Positions 49,415-57,954 of a stretch of 64,000 bases of DNA are shown here, one piece after another. The notes beneath the pieces were generated by a model. The model made no database searches. It saw only the letters and a program-made list of their open reading frames with translations, and was not told the DNA's origin. How positions within the stretch are numbered: the first letter of the stretch is position 1; every line of letters begins with the position of its first letter. The stretch covers positions 1-64,000 of the forward strand of contig NZ_PQSQ01000039.1 of assembly GCF_002920575.1 (NCBI RefSeq). Reading direction: 5' to 3'. The DNA is from Streptomyces sp. Ru73. GTDB lineage: Bacteria; Actinomycetota; Actinomycetes; Streptomycetales; Streptomycetaceae. A program made the position numbers and the translations under genes.

Positions 49415-50749
49415 ATGCCGCCGTCCGTCGTACGTCCCTTGCGCTGGGCCGGCCGCCTGCTGGCGGCCGCCGCCGCGGTGGCAGGGCTGGTCGCCTTGTT
49501 CCTCGCGCTGATCGTCGTCACCGATGGCGCGGGGTCGGGGTTCGCCGCATGGTCGGCGACCGTCGGAGTCGCGGTGGTCGCGGCGCTGTGGCGGGGCCGC
49601 CGCCGGTCCTGGCCGGGGCGGCTGGTCCCCTTCGTGCCGGCGCTCGTCGCGGCGGCCCTGACGCTGTCGGTGTGCGTCCCGACCCTTCCCGCGGCGCGCC
49701 GCTATCCGCCCGCCCTGGCGTCCGTGACCGCCGAGCACTGGCGCCTGTCCACCGGCAGCCGGGTCGCCGTCTACCACTACCCGCCCACCGGCAGCGGCCC
49801 CCGGCACCGCGCTCCGCTCGTCTACCTCGGCGGCGGACCGGTGCGCGGCATACCCGTGCGCGACCACCACTTCCTGCGGCGACTCGCGGGCCAGGGCTAC
49901 GACGTGTACGCCTACGAGCAGGCCGGCGGCGGACGCAGCGACCTGCTGCCCATGGACCAGTACTCGATCACCCGCTCCGTCCATGACCTCGGCGCCTTCG
50001 CCGGCAGGCTCGGCAAGGGCCGCATCGACGTACTGGGCTTCTCCTCGGGCGCGGTCGTGCTCACCCGCGCGCTGGCCGACCCGGCCACCGCCGCCCACCT
50101 GCGCCGGGCGGTCATCGCCGAGCCGGGCCCGATGGACGGCCCCACCGCCCGGATCGCGGGGCGGCAGGGGCGGCCGTCGGCCCGCGGCATCGCACCGGCC
50201 ATGGCCGGACCGCGCTCCACGTACGTCCCGCGGTACGCGGTCGCCTTCGGCCTCATGCGGCTCGAACTGCTCAGCCCCGACAACGGACTGGTAGGGCAGG
50301 CGGAAGGCGTCAACGCCTTCACCGCCGCCGATCTCGGCAGCGACACCGCGTCCGGCTACTGCGCACGGGACGCGCACCGCATCCCGGTCGAGGACACGGT
50401 ACGGAACTTTTCCTTCAGCGCCGCCGCCAGCCTCCGCATCCAGCGAACGATCAGGGACTCGCCCTCCATCGCCCCTCGGCTGAGGCGCTCCCGTACCCCC
50501 GCGATGCTGATGATCGCCGAGTGCTCCTCCCAGGTCCGGCAGTGGGAGACGGCCGTCCTCGCGAACGACCCCGCGATCCGGCGGACCCAGTACATGCCCG
50601 GCGTCGGCCACCACATGTGGAACGGCCTGGACGACAACGACCAGCGAGCGGCAGCCGTCATCACCGCATTCCTCCAGGACAGGCCCGCCCCGCTGCCCGA
50701 CTACCCGACCCGAGCCGACATCCCGGCCTTCCTCCGCGCCCACAAGTAG
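49415..50749 (+). CDS. membrane-anchored alpha/beta hydrolase
   Basis: A 444-residue protein. Three hydrophobic segments lie near the N-terminus (LLAAAAAVAGLVALFLALIVV, FAAWSATVGVAVVAALW and LVPFVPALVAAALTLSV). An alpha/beta hydrolase of the proline iminopeptidase-like type follows: LVYLGGGPVRG (oxyanion loop), DVYAYEQAGGGRSD, nucleophile elbow GFSSGAVV, and catalytic His in GVGHHMWNG. Its substrate is unknown. GGGGGAGA precedes ATG 49415. Regulation by the divergent TetR is likely. Confidence 0.86.
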   Translation: MPPSVVRPLRWAGRLLAAAAAVAGLVALFLALIVVTDGAGSGFAAWSATVGVAVVAALWRGRRRSWPGRLVPFVPALVAAALTLSVCVPTLPAARRYPPALASVTAEHWRLSTGSRVAVYHYPPTGSGPRHRAPLVYLGGGPVRGIPVRDHHFLRRLAGQGYDVYAYEQAGGGRSDLLPMDQYSITRSVHDLGAFAGRLGKGRIDVLGFSSGAVVLTRALADPATAAHLRRAVIAEPGPMDGPTARIAGRQGRPSARGIAPAMAGPRSTYVPRYAVAFGLMRLELLSPDNGLVGQAEGVNAFTAADLGSDTASGYCARDAHRIPVEDTVRNFSFSAAASLRIQRTIRDSPSIAPRLRRSRTPAMLMIAECSSQVRQWETAVLANDPAIRRTQYMPGVGHHMWNGLDDNDQRAAAVITAFLQDRPAPLPDYPTRADIPAFLRAHK

Positions 50750-50914
50750 GCGGGCAGCCCTGGGCCGGCGTCCAAGTCGCGGAGAAGGAGTGCCAGGTCC
50801 GCGGGACGGTCCTGGCCCGCCCGGGTGCCTTGCCACTCTGCACCGCACCGGCCCCGACTGCGCCGCACTGGCCTCGACTGCGTCCGCCGCACCGGTCGCG
50901 GCGAGGACGTGCCC

Positions 50915-51565
50915 TCAGCGCAGGGCGACCGCCGCGCCCGTTCGTTCGGTGGCGATCTTGACGGCGAAGCCCGCCAGTGCGGTGCCCATCACGTAGCGGT
51001 GCAGGCGCTGCCAGAGGGGGTGCCGGCCGAAGAATCCGGCGACGGAGCCGGCCGTCACGATGAAGAACGCATTGCCCGCGACGCCCACCGCGATCTGGGT
51101 CAGCCCCAACAGCAGGCCCTGGAGGGCGACATGGCCGCGGTCCGGGTCGACGAACTGCGGCAGCAGCGAGATGTAGAGGATGGCCACCTTGGGGTTGAGC
51201 AGGCAGGTGAGGAGGCCCATCAGGAAGAGCTTGCGGGGCCTGTCCGGCGTCAGCTCCTTGGGCGCGAGGGCGGACCGTCCGCCCGGGCGGACGGCCTTCC
51301 AGGCCAGCCAGAGCAGGTAGCCCGCACCGGCCAGCTTGACCGCCAGGTAGATCTCCGGCACCAGCACGAAGACGGTGGCGATGCCGGCGGCCACCGCGAG
51401 GAGGTAGACCAGGAAGCCGAGGGCGACCCCGGCCAGCGAGGTCAGCCCCGCCCGGCGGCCCTGCGCTATCGAGCGGGAGACCAGGTAGATCATGTTCGGC
51501 CCGGGCGTCAGCACCATGCCGAGCTCCACCAGAGCGATCCCCGCTATTGCTCCCAGCCCGACCAC
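50915..51565 (-). CDS. LysE-family amino acid exporter
   Basis: A 216-residue protein with six predicted helices and the LysE/RhtB signature VLTPGPNMIYLVSRSIAQGRRAGLTSLAGVALG near the start, then LLTCLLNPKVAILYISLLPQFV. Members export amino acids or derivatives such as threonine or homoserine lactone. GTG 51565 is supported by GGAGG with a seven-base spacer. The substrate cannot be predicted. Confidence 0.92.
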   Translation of the reverse strand: MVGLGAIAGIALVELGMVLTPGPNMIYLVSRSIAQGRRAGLTSLAGVALGFLVYLLAVAAGIATVFVLVPEIYLAVKLAGAGYLLWLAWKAVRPGGRSALAPKELTPDRPRKLFLMGLLTCLLNPKVAILYISLLPQFVDPDRGHVALQGLLLGLTQIAVGVAGNAFFIVTAGSVAGFFGRHPLWQRLHRYVMGTALAGFAVKIATERTGAAVALR

Positions 51566-51737
51566 AGCACTACCTCCGTACGCACGTTCCCCTATGCGCA
51601 ACCTAGCAGCACATGCCCCCGCCCCCGGCCCCGGCGACGGCCCGCCGATCATGGCCGCGACTTCGCCCCGTACCACCGTCACCGGGACAGCGACCGGTAC
51701 CTCCATGCCGGAGCTCACAGATACCCTGAACAGCAAA

Positions 51738-51762
51738 AAGGCCCTCCCGGAGGGAGGGCCTT
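51738..51762 (-). terminator. tRNA-Arg terminator
   Basis: On the minus strand AAGGCCCTCCC and GGGAGGGCCTT form an 11-bp stem with a three-base loop, continuing into a T-rich run. It directly follows the tRNA 3' end and is one of the few T-tailed terminators in the window. Confidence 0.9.
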
Positions 51763-51768
51763 GCGGTG

Positions 51769-51841
51769 CGCCCCCGGCAGGACTCGAACCTGCGGCCAAG
51801 TGCTTAGAAGGCACCTGCTCTATCCACTGAGCTACGGGGGC
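51769..51841 (-). tRNA. tRNA-Arg (anticodon TCT)
   Basis: A 73-nt cloverleaf on the minus strand. The acceptor stem is GCCCCCG with CGGGGGC, the D arm GCTC/GAGC, the anticodon stem GGTGC/GCACT with loop CTTCTAA, giving anticodon TCT (reads AGA/AGG), and the T arm GCAGG-TTCGAGT-CCTGC. The discriminator base is G, and CCA is not encoded. AGA is a rare codon in this genome, which matches one tRNA locus standing alone between genes. Confidence 0.95.
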
Positions 51842-52134
51842 CGGTGGATCACGGACCGCGGACCAGGATAGGGGGCCGCGTGCCTCGTCCCGGTTGCTTC
51901 ACCTCCGTGGCACGTTGTGGAGGTTCGGTGAAGCGGTCCCGATAATCGCAGGCAGGTACGAATTCTGCACCGGTTTTGGCGCCTCACGGGACGGGTGTTG
52001 TGTACTCGTTATGCCTGAGTCCCTTCTGCCTCGGCCGCCCCACGGGCCACACGTACCGTTTTGGGTGGGTTCATACGGCGCGCACATAGGGCTATACGCT
52101 TCAAAAAGGCGTCGAAATTGGGCATTCTTCACAT

Positions 52135-54015
52135 GTGGCGACCTTGGACGTAGGACCCCGGATCATCGACGCGCTGTCCGTGCTGCGTGACCGCGTCGCC
52201 GCCGCGCGCTTCCCGCTGCCGCTGCCAGGGGCCGCACGCGCCCGCCGTGATCGTGCCGAGCTCCTCGCTCACCTCGACGACTATGTGATGCCCCGTTTGC
52301 GCGCTCCTCAGGCACCGCTCCTGGCGGTCGTCGGGGGCTCCACCGGGGCCGGCAAGTCCACACTGGTCAATTCCCTGGTCGGGCGGCACGTCACGGAGGC
52401 CGGCGTGCTGCGGCCCACGACGCGTACGCCCGTCCTGGTGTGCCATCCGGACGACCGGCCCTGGTTCACCGCGCCCCGCGTCCTGCCCGACCTCGTACGC
52501 GTCTGGATGCCCGAACAGGGCGGCGCCGGGAATCACCCGTATGGGGAGGGTTCGTACGGAAGCGGCTTCTACGGAGGCGACGGCGACGGGGGAGCGGGCG
52601 CGTACGAGGACGACGAGGAGGACGGCGACGCGGCCTCCGAAGGCGACGGGCCCGCACCGCTGCGCATCGAGACGGACCGGGGCGTCCCCCGGGGGCTGGC
52701 CCTCCTGGACGCGCCGGACATCGACTCCCTCGTGGCGCGCAACCGTGAGCTCGCGGCGGAGCTGATCTGCGCGGCGGACGTGTGGGTGCTGGTCACCACG
52801 GCCGCGCGGTACGCCGACGCCGTCCCCTGGCACCTGCTGCGCACGGCCAAGGAGTACGACGTCACGCTCGTCACCGTGCTCGACCGGGTGCCGCACCAGA
52901 TCGCGCCGGACATCGCGGACCGGTACGCGGCCCTGCTGAACCGCGCGGGCCTCGGCGACGTGCCCCGCTTCACCATCCCCGAGCTGCCCGAGTCGGCCGG
53001 CGGCGGCAGCGGCCTGCTGCCCGCCAGCGCGGTCGCCGCGCTCCGCGCGTGGCTGGAGCGGCACGCCGAGGAGCCGACGGCGCGGGAGGCCGCCGCTGCC
53101 CGGTCCGTGACCGGGGCCATCGCCTCGCTCCGCGGCCGACTGCCGGCGCTGGCCGCCGCGTCCGCCGCCCAGCACGCCGCTGCGGTCCGGCTGGCCGACC
53201 GGGTCGACGAGGCGTACGCGAAGGCGTCGGAGCGGGTACGGAGCGCCGTGGCCGGCGGGGACGTCCTCTCGGGTGACGCGCACGCCCACTGGCGCGACCA
53301 CGCACTCGGCGGCCGCCCCGACGAACTGCTGGACGCCCTGACTCGCGGCCTCACCTCCCTCTTGTGCTGCGCGGTGGAGGAAGCGGACGAACGCACGGCG
53401 GAAGCCTGGCGGCGCGATCCGGCGGCGGCCGGACTCGGCGTACCGGGGCACGCGGTCGCGGAGTACGAAGGTGCGGCGGGACGCGCCCCTTCGGGGGACG
53501 CGGGTACCGCCGGGCGGCTGGGCATCCTGGCGCGGCGCTGGCGGCGCTGCTTGGAGGAGCTCGCCGAGGAGGAGGCGCGCGAGGCACGCGCGGCACGGGA
53601 AGCGGCCGGAGAGACACGGGGGCTGTTCGGCGGCGTACGGGGACTGCCCCGCGAGGCACGCGTCCCCGGGGAGCCGCGCGGCCCGGAGCGATCGGGGGCG
53701 TCGGTGCCCGAAGAGGCCGCGGCGCTGCTGGCCACCACCTTGCTGGGCGGCCGCCGGGCCCGTACGGCGGGCGAGAACCTCGCCGAACTGCTCGGCGCCC
53801 ATGGAGCGCTGCGGCTGCGCGACAGGGGTGGTGCGTTGCTGAGCACGTACCTGGACCGGGCGCTGGCGGCCGAGCGGGACCGCAGGCTCGCCCCGCTGGA
53901 CGAGCTGACGGTGCCACCGGGCCAGCAGGTCGAGCTGATCGCCGCGCTGTCGGTCCTGCACGCGGAACTGGCCCGGGAGCGCGGCGCGGTGCGGGAAGGG
54001 GCGATGGCGGGGTGA
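52135..54015 (+). CDS. dynamin/YfjP-like GTPase 1
   Basis: A 626-residue P-loop GTPase. G1 is VVGGSTGAGKSTLVNSL (Lys about 74), the G2-like region is RPTTRTPVLVCHPDD, and G3 is GLALLDAPDIDSLV. Between them (about residues 128-170) sits a Gly/Asp/Glu/Tyr-rich disordered insert (YGEGSYGSGFYGGDGDGG). The remainder is helical, Ala/Arg/Glu-rich and coiled-coil prone. Start GTG 52135 lacks a ribosome site. It is followed by a second GTPase of the same type; such pairs are conserved in Streptomyces and are thought to act at membranes or the cell envelope. Function unproven. Confidence 0.85.
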   Translation: MATLDVGPRIIDALSVLRDRVAAARFPLPLPGAARARRDRAELLAHLDDYVMPRLRAPQAPLLAVVGGSTGAGKSTLVNSLVGRHVTEAGVLRPTTRTPVLVCHPDDRPWFTAPRVLPDLVRVWMPEQGGAGNHPYGEGSYGSGFYGGDGDGGAGAYEDDEEDGDAASEGDGPAPLRIETDRGVPRGLALLDAPDIDSLVARNRELAAELICAADVWVLVTTAARYADAVPWHLLRTAKEYDVTLVTVLDRVPHQIAPDIADRYAALLNRAGLGDVPRFTIPELPESAGGGSGLLPASAVAALRAWLERHAEEPTAREAAAARSVTGAIASLRGRLPALAAASAAQHAAAVRLADRVDEAYAKASERVRSAVAGGDVLSGDAHAHWRDHALGGRPDELLDALTRGLTSLLCCAVEEADERTAEAWRRDPAAAGLGVPGHAVAEYEGAAGRAPSGDAGTAGRLGILARRWRRCLEELAEEEAREARAAREAAGETRGLFGGVRGLPREARVPGEPRGPERSGASVPEEAAALLATTLLGGRRARTAGENLAELLGAHGALRLRDRGGALLSTYLDRALAAERDRRLAPLDELTVPPGQQVELIAALSVLHAELARERGAVREGAMAG

Positions 54016-54082
54016 GCCGCCCGCCCGGTGCGCGGCACCCGGGCTCCCGCCCCGGGCTGGGCTCCGACCAATGGGCCGGGCT

Positions 54083-54261
54083 CTGTCCTTCGGACCAGGC
54101 ACCGTCCTTCGGGCCGGGTGCCGTCCTTCGGGCCGGGTTCCGTCCTTCGGGTCGGGCTTCTCGCCGTCCCCGAGGGAGAAGACATCGCCGTTCCCGAGGG
54201 AGAAGACATCGCCGTTCCCGAGGGCGAAGACGTCGCCGTCCCCGGAGGCGAAGTGCTCGGG
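54083..54261. repeat. adjacent 19-bp and 24-bp tandem repeats
   Basis: Four 19-bp units of the type CCGTCCTTCGGGCCGGGTG run 54083-54158. Four 24-bp units containing CCCGAGGGAGAAGACATCGCC follow at 54166-54261. They fill most of the 332-bp gap between the two GTPase genes. In one frame (starting GTG 54028) the 24-bp units encode the octapeptide VPEGEDIA repeated; that frame ends at 54351 and overlaps the next start codon (GTGA). Another plus frame and a minus frame are also open, so coding is uncertain. Confidence 0.75.
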
Positions 54262-54347
54262 GACCTCGGTGCTTCGGGTGACGGCGGTGGCTTCGACGGT
54301 TGCGGCGATCGTGGCGACTTCAGTGGTACGTACGGAAAGGGCTTCTG

Positions 54348-56735
54348 GTGAGCGGTGAACGCGAAGGTGCGGACGGCGGCGCTGTACGAGGGAGCGGCTG
54401 GGACGACGGGCTGATCGCGCGCCGCGCCGGGGAGGACGAGAGACACCCCGGTGGTGCGCGCCGCGCTGCTCAGGAGGGGGCGCGGGCACGGGGGCCACGG
54501 GGGAGCGGCCGTCCCGGCGTCCCGGAGCCCGTGGCCCCGGCCGTTCCGGAGGCGGCCGCGACCGTCGGGCCACGGGAGGCGCAGGAGCCGCGGGAGACGG
54601 CGGCCGGAGCGGCCACGGGTGCGGGTGCGGGCGCGGGTGCGGACAAGGGCCCGGGGGCCGACGGTGGAGCGATCGACGGTAGCGACGGTACGGCCGATGG
54701 CGGGGCCGCCGGAGGGGCCGACGGAGAGACCGCCGGAGGGGCCGAAGGGTCCGCCTACGGGTACGTGCCGCAGGTGCGGCGCAGCGTGGAGGAGGAACTG
54801 GCGCCCCGCATCGATGCGCTGCGGGAACTGATCGGGTTGTCCCGGACGCGGCTGGACGGTTCGACGCTGGATGAGGCCGGCCGGGTACTGGACGCGGCGG
54901 ACGAGCGGTACCGGCTGTCCGGTGAGCACACGGTCGTGGCGCTCGCCGGCGCGACCGGCAGCGGTAAGTCGTCCCTGTTCAACGCGCTCGCCGGGGCACC
55001 GTGTTCGGAGGTGGCGGCGCGCCGGCCGACCACCTCGCAGCCCGTGGCGTGCGTGTGGCCGGGCGATCGCGCTGGGGCCGAGGCCCAGCTGCACCGGCTG
55101 GAGATTCCCGCGCACCAGCGGTTCGTCCCCGGTACGCAGACCGGGCCGGACGGCGGCCCCGCGGCCGACGACGACCTGCGGGGCCTCGTCCTGCTCGACC
55201 TGCCGGACCACGACTCGGCCGCGGTCGGCCACCGGGCCCAGGTGGACCGGCTCCTGAAGGTGGTCGACGCCGTCATCTGGGTCGTCGACCCGGAGAAGTA
55301 CGCGGACGCGGTGCTGCACGAGCGGTACCTGCGGCCCCTCGCGGGCTACGCCGAGGTGACGTTCGTGGTGCTCAACCAGGTGGACCGGCTGCCCGGCGAC
55401 GCCGCCGACCAAGTGGTCGACGACCTGCGGCGACTGCTCGACGAGGACGGGCTGGCGCTCAGCGAGCACGGCGAGCCGGGCGCCACGGTACTCGCGCTGT
55501 CCGCCGCGACAGGGGAGGGCGTGGACGAGCTGCGGGACGCGCTGCGGCAGTTCGTCGCGGAGCGGGGTGCGGCGGGGCGCCGCCTGGCCGCGGACGTGGA
55601 TGCCGCTGCGGAACGGCTGCAGCCCGTCTACGTGGCGGACGGGCAGGTCGGGCTGACCGAGCAGGCCCGCGAGGACTTCGAGGAACGGCTCGCCGAGGCC
55701 GTGGGCGCCGCGGCGACCGGGAGCGCCGCCGAACGCGACTGGCTGCGCCACGCCGAACGCGCCTGCGCCACCCCGTGGGCCCGTCTCCGCAACTGGCGCG
55801 CGGACGTGGTGAAGCGCAGGGAGGCCGGCGCGGACGGCCTCCGGGGACCGGCCACGGGGCCGGTCACAGGGGCGGCCGCCGGGCCGGTCACGGGGGCAGC
55901 CGGCAGGTCGGTCACCGGGTCGTTCACCGGAGCGGCGAAGGGTGCGTCACCCGGCAGCGGGACGTACGCCGACGGGTCGTACGGCGACGGGACGTACGCC
56001 GGTGGGGCGTACGGCAAGGGGACGTACGGCCAGGGCACTTACCGCAGCGGGACGGGTGACGGCGGGGCCAGCGGGGCGGCCAACGGGACCAACGGCTCCG
56101 GTGCGTACGGCGGGATCGGGGCGGGCGGCAGCGGCCGGCGCCCCGGTGGTGCGGGGCCCGACGCCGGTGAGGCGCGGCGGAGCGCTGCCGCGCGGACGTC
56201 GCGGACCGTGACCGAGCAGGCCGTGCGGGGCGTGGCCGGTGAGGCGGCGCGGGGGCTGCCCGTGCCGTGGGCGCAGGCCGTGCGCGAGGCGGCGGAGAAG
56301 GGCGCGCAGGGGCTGCCGGAGGTGCTGGACCGGGCGGCCGAGGCGGCCGACGAGGCGCTGCGGGCCGGGCCGCCGGTGCGGCCGAGGTGGTGGACCGTGG
56401 CCGCCGCGGGTCAGGGCCTGCTGGTTGCGCTGCAGGTCATGGGCATGCTGTGGATGGTCGGCTTGGTGTGCGGGGCCGGTCTGGTCCCCGACGGGGCCGG
56501 CTGGCTGCCGGCGCTGGTGCTGATCACGGTCGGTACGGTCGGCGGGCCCGCGCTGTCCTGGCTGTGCGGTGCTGCGGCACGCGGCCCGGCACGGCGGTAC
56601 GGGCAGGACGCCGAGCGGGAGTTGCGGGCAGCGGCGGCCGGGTGCGGCCGGGCCCGCGTGCTGGAGCCGGTCGCGGCCGAGCTGCTGCGGTACCGGGAGG
56701 TGCGCGAGCAGTTCGCGGTGGCGGCGGGCGTGTGA
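54348..56735 (+). CDS. dynamin/YfjP-like GTPase 2, membrane-associated
   Basis: A 795-residue protein. The first 125 residues are low-complexity (Ala/Gly/Glu-rich). The GTPase domain follows with G1 GATGSGKSSLFNAL (Lys about 207), G2 region RPTTSQPVACVWP, G3 LLDLPDHDSA and G4 LNQVDRLPGD. Residues about 495-620 contain a Gly/Thr/Tyr-rich stretch with repeated YGDGTYAGG-like units. Two membrane helices near the C-terminus (AGQGLLVALQVMGMLWMVGLV and LPALVLITVGTVGGPALSWL) anchor it. GTG 54348 has GGAAAGG upstream. It probably works with GTPase 1. Confidence 0.87.
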   Translation: MSGEREGADGGAVRGSGWDDGLIARRAGEDERHPGGARRAAQEGARARGPRGSGRPGVPEPVAPAVPEAAATVGPREAQEPRETAAGAATGAGAGAGADKGPGADGGAIDGSDGTADGGAAGGADGETAGGAEGSAYGYVPQVRRSVEEELAPRIDALRELIGLSRTRLDGSTLDEAGRVLDAADERYRLSGEHTVVALAGATGSGKSSLFNALAGAPCSEVAARRPTTSQPVACVWPGDRAGAEAQLHRLEIPAHQRFVPGTQTGPDGGPAADDDLRGLVLLDLPDHDSAAVGHRAQVDRLLKVVDAVIWVVDPEKYADAVLHERYLRPLAGYAEVTFVVLNQVDRLPGDAADQVVDDLRRLLDEDGLALSEHGEPGATVLALSAATGEGVDELRDALRQFVAERGAAGRRLAADVDAAAERLQPVYVADGQVGLTEQAREDFEERLAEAVGAAATGSAAERDWLRHAERACATPWARLRNWRADVVKRREAGADGLRGPATGPVTGAAAGPVTGAAGRSVTGSFTGAAKGASPGSGTYADGSYGDGTYAGGAYGKGTYGQGTYRSGTGDGGASGAANGTNGSGAYGGIGAGGSGRRPGGAGPDAGEARRSAAARTSRTVTEQAVRGVAGEAARGLPVPWAQAVREAAEKGAQGLPEVLDRAAEAADEALRAGPPVRPRWWTVAAAGQGLLVALQVMGMLWMVGLVCGAGLVPDGAGWLPALVLITVGTVGGPALSWLCGAAARGPARRYGQDAERELRAAAAGCGRARVLEPVAAELLRYREVREQFAVAAGV

Positions 56736-56944
56736 GCGGGGCGGGGCGCCGTCGGCGCCCCGGCCCCCTCACCCGCACGAGTGGCGGTGTTTTCCCCACC
56801 CGGTGTCCGATCGCTCTCGCGCCGATGGTTGTCCACAGCCCCCGACGAGCTTTCGCGAATCCGTGCAGCATGGATTTCACGACGCGGCCGCCGACGCAGA
56901 ACGAACAGCACAGGACGGCCGAAGCAGAAACGGGGGAGACGACG

Positions 56945-57700
56945 ATGACCGACACGATGGTGACGCTGACGGGGAACGCGGCGACGGCGGTGGAGCACCG
57001 CTATACAAAGGACGGCGCGGCAGCGGCGCGGTTCCGCATGGCCTGCACACCACGCCGGTTCGACAGGGAGCAGGGCCGCTGGACGGACGGCCCCACGAGT
57101 TTTTACACGGTGCGGGCGTGGCGCGCGCTCGCCGACAACCTCGCCGCTTCGGTGGCGGTCGGCGAACCACTCCTGGTACGCGGCCGGCTGACGGTGCGCG
57201 AGGGGGAGAACCCGCCGGAGCGTGGTGGCGGCCGGTGGTTCGCGGCGGAGGTCGACGCCGTGGCGATCGGGCACGACCTCACGCGCGGCACCGCCGCCTT
57301 CCGGCGCGCCGCCAGGGTGGTACCCCTCCCCGGCACGGACGCCCACGCGGCCACGACGGTGGGCGGGTCATCCGAACTCCCCGGCTTCACCGAGCAAGTT
57401 GCCGGCGCCACCGAGCAAGTGCCCGGTGGCGCCGGAGAACGAGAACTCCCGCAGAAGAATGGGGAACGACGCGCCGCAATGGATGGATCACTGAGCGAAA
57501 CTGGGGGAGATGGGGGTCATTCCGAAGGGAATGGGCTCCAATGGGACGCCGCCGAAGGCGCAACTCCCGGGCCGCACACGGATAGTGGCGGCTTCACGAA
57601 CGGAACTACTGGCTCCGGCAGGGGAAATGGCGATCGGGTGACCGGAATTGGTGATTCCGGGGCTCGAAGTGATTCGCCGGAGAAGGTGCCAGTGTCCTGA
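56945..57700 (+). CDS. ssb: single-stranded DNA-binding protein paralogue
   Basis: A 251-residue protein. Residues 1-110 form an SSB OB-fold (MVTLTGNAATAVEHRYTKDG, FRMACTPRRFDREQGRWTDG, FYTVRAWRALADNLAASVAVG, LLVRGRLTVRE). The long tail is Gly/Asn/Ser-rich and ends SDSPEKVPVS, without the acidic DDIPF tip of primary SSBs. This suggests an accessory SSB, for example in competence- or spore-related chromosome handling, not the replicative one. GGGGGAG precedes ATG 56945. Confidence 0.9.
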   Translation: MTDTMVTLTGNAATAVEHRYTKDGAAAARFRMACTPRRFDREQGRWTDGPTSFYTVRAWRALADNLAASVAVGEPLLVRGRLTVREGENPPERGGGRWFAAEVDAVAIGHDLTRGTAAFRRAARVVPLPGTDAHAATTVGGSSELPGFTEQVAGATEQVPGGAGERELPQKNGERRAAMDGSLSETGGDGGHSEGNGLQWDAAEGATPGPHTDSGGFTNGTTGSGRGNGDRVTGIGDSGARSDSPEKVPVS

Positions 57701-57828
57701 ATTGCCCCCGGTGATTTGTCGATAATCCCAGGTCAACGGCGTCTCGCTCGGTAACGATTGTGATTCGGATCGCTTGTCGCACGGCATCACTGGGGACGCT
57801 GTTGCGCTCGCTCTCTAGGATCCACGAG

Positions 57829-57873
57829 TACTCACGGGGGCTGATCATCACGAGTTACTCACGGGGGCTGATC
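57829..57873. repeat. direct repeat TACTCACGGGGGCTGATC x2 upstream of TQXA gene
   Basis: The 18-bp element occurs at 57829-57846 and 57856-57873, a 27-bp period. Each copy is preceded by CACGAG, so GAGTACTC and GAGTTACTC palindromes appear at the copy starts. The pair lies 82-126 bp upstream of the surface protein ATG and may be a regulator-binding region. Confidence 0.65.
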
Positions 57874-57954
57874 GTTCCGTTCGGCTGTTGAGTCTCGGTT
57901 CTTTCCGGCGGGGCCACCTCCCAATCGACCTGCCCCGCCCCAGAGGGGAATTCA

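Noticed and set aside
52129..55751. Large minus-strand frames opposite the GTPase genes
   Set aside because: The GTPase frames carry complete G motifs; the opposite frames are low-complexity Arg/Pro sequence.
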